In this document: positions 59,782-64,000 of the stretch, piece after piece | How positions within the stretch are numbered: position 1 is the first letter of the stretch | Layout: the number at the start of each line of letters is the position of its first letter | Assembly: GCF_016862935.1 (NCBI RefSeq) | Contig: NZ_BONX01000008.1 | Coordinates: forward strand, 62,001 to 126,000 | Origin: Plantactinospora mayteni | GTDB lineage: Bacteria > Actinomycetota > Actinomycetes > Mycobacteriales > Micromonosporaceae | Length of the DNA: 64,000 nt | Direction of reading: 5' to 3' | The notes under the pieces: model-generated | The model's input: the letters and a program-made list of their open reading frames with translations, nothing else | What the model was told of the DNA's origin: nothing | Database searches by the model: none | Position numbers and translations under genes: made by a program

Positions 59782-60741
59782 ATGGACGGCGTCGGGAGGC
59801 AGTGGACGGTGGCGGTCCCGGTCACGCCGCGCCGTCAGTGGCTGCGGATCTTCCTGGTCGGCCTGGCACTCTGGCTCGCCACGGTGCTGGTCATCTTCCT
59901 CACCGGCAACCCGACCCTGCTGCCCACCCTGGTACTGCTCGGCAGCTTCCTGGTGCCGGTGACCTTCGTGGCCTGGGCGTTCCAGCGCCGGGACACCGGC
60001 GAGGTCACCGTCAGCCTGGTCTTCGGCACCTTCCTCGCCGGGGGCGTACTCGGGATCCTCGCCTCGGCCGTGCTGGAGTCGTACCTGCTGCGCCCGTCGG
60101 TGCTGCTCTTCCTCGGGGTGGGACTGATCGAGGAGGCCGCCAAGCTGGCCGCGTTGGCACTGCTGACCCGGGGACTGAGAGCCAAGACCATCCGGGACGG
60201 GATGATCCTCGGGGCGGCGGTCGGCTTCGGCTTCTCCGCGCTGGAGTCCGCCGGGTACGCCTTCATCGCGCTCTTCACCGTGCAGGGGCTGTCGGTGGTG
60301 CAGGTGGTGCAGACGGAGATCCTTCGCGGCCTGGTGGCACCGGTCGGGCACGGGCTGTGGACCGCCATCCTCGGCGGTGTGCTCTTCGCGCCGAGCGGCC
60401 GGGACCACTTCGTGGTCGGGCTGCGGCTGCTCTTCGCCTATCTGGGGGTGTCGATCCTGCACGCGCTCTGGGACGCCATGCACGTGATCGCGTTCTACCT
60501 GACCCTGTTCTTCACCGACGCGCGCGGCCTGCTCACCCTGGATGGTTCCCTGGGCCAGCCGACCCCGGTCCAGGCGGTGTTGATGCCGGCGCTGGAAGGG
60601 CTTGGGCTGGCGCTCGTCGCCGTGATCGGGGTCGTCTGGCTGGTGGTGCTGTGGCGGTCCGCCCGGCACGGACCGGGGCGACCGCCGAGCGGCTTGCGGG
60701 TACCGACCGGCTCGGGCAGGGCAGTGGCAGTGCGCCCCTGA
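59782..60741 (+). CDS. PrsW-family intramembrane metalloprotease
   Basis: This 319-residue protein has eight to nine transmembrane helices and the PrsW signatures: GVGLIEEAAKLAAL (Glu117-Glu118), GFGFSALESAGYAF and SILHALWDAMHV (His). PrsW cleaves membrane-bound anti-sigma factors in Bacillus; other members act on varied substrates. No sigma/anti-sigma pair lies nearby. ATG 59782 follows ggagg. The C-terminal 70 codons overlap, on the opposite strand, the EamA-like gene. Confidence 0.9.
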   Translation: MDGVGRQWTVAVPVTPRRQWLRIFLVGLALWLATVLVIFLTGNPTLLPTLVLLGSFLVPVTFVAWAFQRRDTGEVTVSLVFGTFLAGGVLGILASAVLESYLLRPSVLLFLGVGLIEEAAKLAALALLTRGLRAKTIRDGMILGAAVGFGFSALESAGYAFIALFTVQGLSVVQVVQTEILRGLVAPVGHGLWTAILGGVLFAPSGRDHFVVGLRLLFAYLGVSILHALWDAMHVIAFYLTLFFTDARGLLTLDGSLGQPTPVQAVLMPALEGLGLALVAVIGVVWLVVLWRSARHGPGRPPSGLRVPTGSGRAVAVRP

Positions 60742-61639
60742 GTCGCGTCGCGCCCCGACGGCCGGGCCGCGACCGGCGCCGACGCGGCGGGAGCTGGTCG
60801 GCCGCGGCGAGCCGCAGTACGCCCCAGGCGGCCAGGCCGGCCCCGGCCATCGCGGTGAGGCCGCCCCAGTAGCCGCCCGCGGTGCGCTCCCCGAGCAGCA
60901 GCATGGCGATGGCGGCCGAGGCGACCGGGTTGGCCAGCGTGACGGTGGCCAGCGGCGCGCCCAGCCCGGCGCCCCGGTAGGCGACCTGGGACAACAGCAG
61001 CCCGGCCGCGGCCATCCCGACCAGCGCCGCCGCCAGACCGACGGTGGAGAGCAGCGCGCCGCCGTCGGCGACGAGTCCGGAGACGAGCTGGGTGAGCGCG
61101 GAGGCCACCGCGAAGGCGATCCCCGCCGCGGTCGCGGTGAGCAGGCTGCGGGACAGCGCCGACCGGCTCGCCCGGCCGGCGAGTACCAGCGTGGCCACCA
61201 GCGCGGTCGCCACTCCGGCCAGCGCCCAGCCCTGCCCCGGGACGAGGGCGTGCTCGCCCGCTCCGGGCAGGGTCAGCGCGAGCAGGAGTACCAGACCGGC
61301 CACTGTGGCGGCGGCCCCGGACCACTGCCGGGCCGACGCCCGGCGGCCGATGGTGGCCGCCGCGATCGGCAGCGCGAGCACCAGGGTGAGTACGCCGAGC
61401 GGCTGCACCACCGAGAGCGGCCCGTACGCCAACGCGGCGACGTGCAGGGCGGCACCCGTGCCGTTGCCCGCCACCGACAGCCACCAGCCGGACCGGCGCA
61501 GGACGGTGCCGAGATAGCCCCGCCCTGCGTCCCCCGTCGGTCCGGCCTGGGTGGCGAGCCGTTCCTGTAGCACCGCCGCGCCCGCGTACGCCGCCGCCGA
61601 GGCCACCGACAAGACGATCGCCAGTACCAGTGCGATCAC
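60533..61639 (-). CDS. EamA/DMT-family transporter with basic C-terminal extension
   Basis: This 368-residue protein has about nine transmembrane helices in residues 1-270, with family segments GPLSVVQPLGVLTLVLALPI, PGQGWALAGVATALVATLVL and ATVTLANPVASAAIAMLLLGERT. The last ~85 residues are a basic Arg/Pro/Ala-rich tail (PPRRRRSRPGRRGA) that is antisense to the PrsW gene from 60533 to 60741, a 209-bp convergent overlap. The tail is likely not under selection as protein and may result from loss of an earlier stop. Family members export amino acids or small solutes. Confidence 0.75.
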   Translation of the reverse strand: MIALVLAIVLSVASAAAYAGAAVLQERLATQAGPTGDAGRGYLGTVLRRSGWWLSVAGNGTGAALHVAALAYGPLSVVQPLGVLTLVLALPIAAATIGRRASARQWSGAAATVAGLVLLLALTLPGAGEHALVPGQGWALAGVATALVATLVLAGRASRSALSRSLLTATAAGIAFAVASALTQLVSGLVADGGALLSTVGLAAALVGMAAAGLLLSQVAYRGAGLGAPLATVTLANPVASAAIAMLLLGERTAGGYWGGLTAMAGAGLAAWGVLRLAAADQLPPRRRRSRPGRRGATRLRGALPLPCPSRSVPASRSAVAPVRAGRTATAPPARRPRSRRRAPAQALPAPASTPPGPGSAGPGNHPG

Positions 61640-61907
61640 GGCCGGCCCCCGGGACCATGAATCGTCATGACCTCATGATCCTCCGTAACCGCGCTCCTGA
61701 CGTCCCCCCGTGGTGGGCATCACCTGTACGTCGCAAGGCGTAGAAGTACGCCGGTCGGTTCACCCGGAGGGGTGAGATCCTCCTCCCTGTGGCCGGTGCC
61801 GCTCCTGCCGAAGGACTGGTCCGGCCAGCCGGGGCGGCGGCGTCGCCTAAGCTGTCAGCCGGACTCGGATCGGAAGCGGTCGGCCCGGCGGGAGGGGAAC
61901 GGAGCGG

Positions 61908-62276
61908 ATGCACCGTACGGCGGTGAGGCTGTTCGTGCTGGCGGCGGTCGCCGAGGCGATCTCCTGGCTGGCACTGCTGGTCGGGATGGCGGTCAAGTAC
62001 GGGCCGCCCCGCAACGAGATCGGCGTGCAGATCTTCGGCCCGGTGCACGGTGGACTCTTCCTCGCGTACGTCGGGCTGGTCCTGCTGGTGGCCCGGCTCG
62101 GTCGGTGGCGCTGGCCGATCGTCGGCGTCGCGCTGGTCTGCGCGGTGCCGCCGTTCGCCACCCTCGGCTTCGAGCGCTGGGCCCGCCGTCGTGGCCTGTT
62201 GGCCGCCGGCGCGGTCACCGGTGCGGGGGAGCCGACCGGCGCCGAGCGGCCCCTGGAGGACGCGGCCCGACCCTGA
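61908..62276 (+). CDS. DUF3817 membrane protein
   Basis: This 122-residue protein has three transmembrane helices and the DUF3817 pattern: RLFVLAAVAEAISWLALLVGMAVKY, PVHGGLFLAYVGLVLLVARL and FATLGFERWARRRGLL. DUF3817 proteins are small integral membrane proteins of unknown function, about 90-130 residues. ATG 61908 follows ggaggggaacggag. Divergent from the EamA-like gene by 268 bp with no gene seen. Confidence 0.87.
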   Translation: MHRTAVRLFVLAAVAEAISWLALLVGMAVKYGPPRNEIGVQIFGPVHGGLFLAYVGLVLLVARLGRWRWPIVGVALVCAVPPFATLGFERWARRRGLLAAGAVTGAGEPTGAERPLEDAARP

Positions 62277-62392
62277 CCGCCGCGCCCGGCCGGGTGGCCG
62301 GGTTCCCGATCGGGGCCGGCAGTGGCGAACGGCAGCTTCGCCTGGCGGTCGACCAGGAGCTGTGCGGGCTGCTCGACCAGCGGCCGGAGCGC

Positions 62393-62454
62393 GGCCTAGC
62401 CTGCCAGCGCCAGCCAGCGGCCGGGGTGTGGCCTAGCCTGCCAGCGCCAGCCAG
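62393..62454. repeat. 25-bp direct repeat across a stop codon
   Basis: ggcctagcctgccagcgccag, extended to 25 bp, occurs at 62393-62417 and 62430-62454. The second copy holds the TAG stop (62433-62435) of the minus-strand gene. Confidence 0.92.
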
Positions 62455-62978
62455 GCGACGAGCGCGCCGATCAGCAGCAGGCCGACCGCGGCCTGGAGCA
62501 GCAGCGCCGGCCCGAGGTGCGACCAGAGGGTCGGGGTACGCGGCGTGAGCAGTTGACCGGTGGTGAGGTTGACGATCCGCTCCACCCGGGGCGCGAGCCC
62601 GGCGTCCTTCTGCGAGCGGACGGTCACCTGAACGTGGTCCGCCGGTTCCAGCGCGCTCTGCGGCAGGTGTCCGTGGATCTCCATCTCGCAGAGCACCCCG
62701 CTGCCGTCCCGCAGTCGCAGCGGGGTCACCAGGAACTCCGGCCCCTTGCGCAGTTCCTTCCACTTCCGCCTCGCGCCCGCGCCGGCACCGGCCCGGAGCA
62801 TCGAGGCGAACAGCGCGAGTACCACCCTGACCACCGCCGCGGTGCCGAGTACGGCGACCAGGACGGGCTGCCCGACCCGGACCTCCCGGGAGTAGCCCTC
62901 CATCAGCCGTACGACGTGACCGGTGATGACCGGTCCGGGGCGCCAGGCGACCCGTTCGGGAAACAGTTCACCGTCCAT
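62433..62978 (-). CDS. Unknown membrane protein
   Basis: This 181-residue protein has two hydrophobic helices (about residues 40-60, VLVAVLGTAAVVRVVLALFA, and about 158-180, ALLLQAAVGLLLIGALVAWLAL) around a soluble beta-rich part with EMEIHGHLPQSALEPADHVQVTVRS. This resembles OB- or beta-barrel-like domains, but no family is recognised. ATG 62978 is preferred over the upstream ATG at 63026, which lacks a ribosome site. Confidence 0.65.
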   Translation of the reverse strand: MDGELFPERVAWRPGPVITGHVVRLMEGYSREVRVGQPVLVAVLGTAAVVRVVLALFASMLRAGAGAGARRKWKELRKGPEFLVTPLRLRDGSGVLCEMEIHGHLPQSALEPADHVQVTVRSQKDAGLAPRVERIVNLTTGQLLTPRTPTLWSHLGPALLLQAAVGLLLIGALVAWLALAG

Positions 62979-63042
62979 GCGTTCACCACCGAGAGTCCGC
63001 TCCCGAGCACAAATTGTATCGATCATGGCGAATGAATCCGCA

Positions 63043-63082
63043 GTGAGTGAATCCGTTTCGCGTAACGTGACGATTCGCTCAC
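63043..63082. promoter_or_regulatory. Inverted repeat in the promoter region of the baeRF gene
   Basis: gtgagtgaatc (63043-63053) and gattcgctcac (63072-63082) form an 11-bp inverted repeat (one mismatch) with an 18-bp spacer, in an AT-richer stretch than the rest of the window. It lies 111 bp upstream of the final gene's start and may be an operator or a promoter-distal hairpin. Confidence 0.55.
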
Positions 63083-63193
63083 TCCTGGCTGCTGGTGGCG
63101 CTTCCGGACACCGGGTGGTTCGGGAGGAGCGCTCAGGTGACAAGCCGACCGGCGTGGGTAACCCCGGCACGACCTTGGAGAGGGGACGACCCA

Positions 63194-64000
63194 TGCAGCT
63201 GTCCTTCCTGCGTCCGATCTGTGCCCATCCTGGCCCGTGGACGTCGGTCTACCTGGACGCCTCGCGGGACACCCACGACGCCCATCCCGCGCTCGACCTG
63301 CGCTGGCGGGCCCTCCAGGAACGGCTGGCGGAACAGCGCACCGACCCACGGGACGTGGCGGCCCTGGACGCCGTGGTCCGGGGGCACGAGCCGATGGCCG
63401 GCGACTACGGCCTCGCCGCGTTCGCCACCGACGGCGAGGTGGTGCTCACCGAGTACCTCTCCGCGCCGCCGCGCAAGGACATCGCCGCGTACGGGCCGGT
63501 CGCGCACACCATGCCGCTGGTCGCGCAGCGCCGCGAGCAGGTGCCCTGGGTCCGGGTACTGGCCAGCCGCACCGGCGCGGACGTGGACGCGGTGAGCGCC
63601 GGTGGCGTACCCCGGCACGCGCACGTCAAGGGCGGCAACCAGTTTCCGCTCCGCCGGGTCCAGCAGGGCGGCTGGAACCACTCGCACTACCAGCGGGACG
63701 CGATCACGTCCTGGCGGCGCAACGCCGGAGACGCCGCCTCGGCCACCGCCGCACTGGCCGAACGGGTCGGCGCCGAGGTGATCGTGGTCGCCGGGGACAC
63801 CCGGGCCCGGCAGTTGCTCGCCGCACAACTGCCGGAGTTCTGGCAGGACCGGATGGTGCAGACCGACGCCGGTTTCCCGGCCGCCGGCGCCGACCAGTCC
63901 GCCCTGGACGACGTCACCGTGCAGGCCATCGCCGAGATCGCCGCCGCGCACACCGACGTGGCGATGGACAGGTTCGGCATGCAGCGCGACGTCGGCGCCG
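63194..64000 (+). CDS. baeRF/Rv2629-like (Vms1-type) protein, 3' end cut by window
   Basis: From ATG 63194 (after ggagagggg) 269 codons are visible and the frame is open at the edge. The sequence RPICAHPGPWTSVYLDASRDTHDAHPALDLRWRALQERL, cited here only by its parts YLDASRDTH and LRWRALQERL, is the N-terminal part of the bacterial archaeo-eukaryotic release factor (baeRF) family 2, like Mycobacterium Rv2629. These relate to eRF1 and Vms1, which release peptides from stalled ribosomes. The GGQ-type loop is not obvious in the visible part. Function in stress tolerance is suggested for Rv2629. Confidence 0.8.

Noticed and set aside
1-64000. Search for tRNA, rRNA, CRISPR array, prophage, integrase or intact insertion sequence
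   Set aside because: No cloverleaf, no regularly spaced 28-37-bp repeats with unique spacers, and no transposase or integrase sequence was found by reading; the tandem repeats have no unique spacers.

Overview
The window is very GC-rich actinobacterial chromosome, densely coding, with many GTG and TTG starts, ATGA-type gene overlaps, leaderless TANNNT promoters, F420/flavin (LLM) oxidoreductases and an XRE/DUF5753-DUF397 pair. This mix fits a filamentous actinomycete, most likely Micromonosporaceae; that is an inference from gene content, because no rRNA or marker gene is present. I see no rRNA, tRNA, CRISPR array, prophage or complete insertion sequence. The content is mainly housekeeping and accessory metabolism, with small regulatory islands.

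Layout. 1-2.5 kb: end of a DUF4012 envelope protein and an LPXTG surface protein. 2.5-10.4 kb: divergent MerR/methyltransferase pair, MDR and LLM oxidoreductases, pirin, an HhH-like protein, DUF2795-DUF1345, a truncated sulfotransferase and an alpha-methylacyl-CoA racemase-type enzyme. 10.5-15.7 kb: GT2 glycosyltransferase, a three-gene molybdopterin oxidoreductase/flavin reductase/DUF6510 operon, a methyltransferase and a SpoU-type RNA methylase. 16-18 kb: divergent small-gene pair and XRE-DUF397. 18-26.5 kb: isochorismatase-like protein, LLM operon, phosphotransferase, PadR-DUF1048-DUF1048 operon with an iterated operator, M28 peptidase and NDH-2. 26.5-31 kb: DUF2267/pterin dehydratase-like fusion, aldo-keto reductase, STAS protein, response regulator and DivIVA-like protein.

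31.1-35.8 kb is the best candidate for an undercharacterised system: six tightly packed genes (DUF4178, DUF2617, DUF4247, DUF350, an unknown bitopic protein and a membrane-embedded spermidine-synthase-like enzyme), suggesting polyamine chemistry at the membrane. 38.9-47.2 kb is a complete kdpFABCDE potassium system preceded by an overlapping 27-residue membrane peptide. 47.2-52.7 kb holds an EamA/LysR divergent pair, HAD-like, phospholipase D, AraC and VOC genes. 53-56.9 kb is a second envelope cassette (small membrane protein, large methyltransferase, membrane sulfatase/phosphoglycerol-transferase-like protein). 57.2-64 kb has citrate synthase, an acetate-transporter-family protein, PrsW, an EamA-like transporter, DUF3817 and the start of a baeRF/Rv2629-like gene cut by the window edge.

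A striking overall feature is the number of short tandem repeats (13-25 bp, one of 62 bp) in intergenic gaps, each gap with its own unrelated unit. Several spill across the stop codon of the preceding gene (3704-3778, 38055-38102, 62393-62454). They look like locally generated minisatellites rather than a dispersed repeat family.
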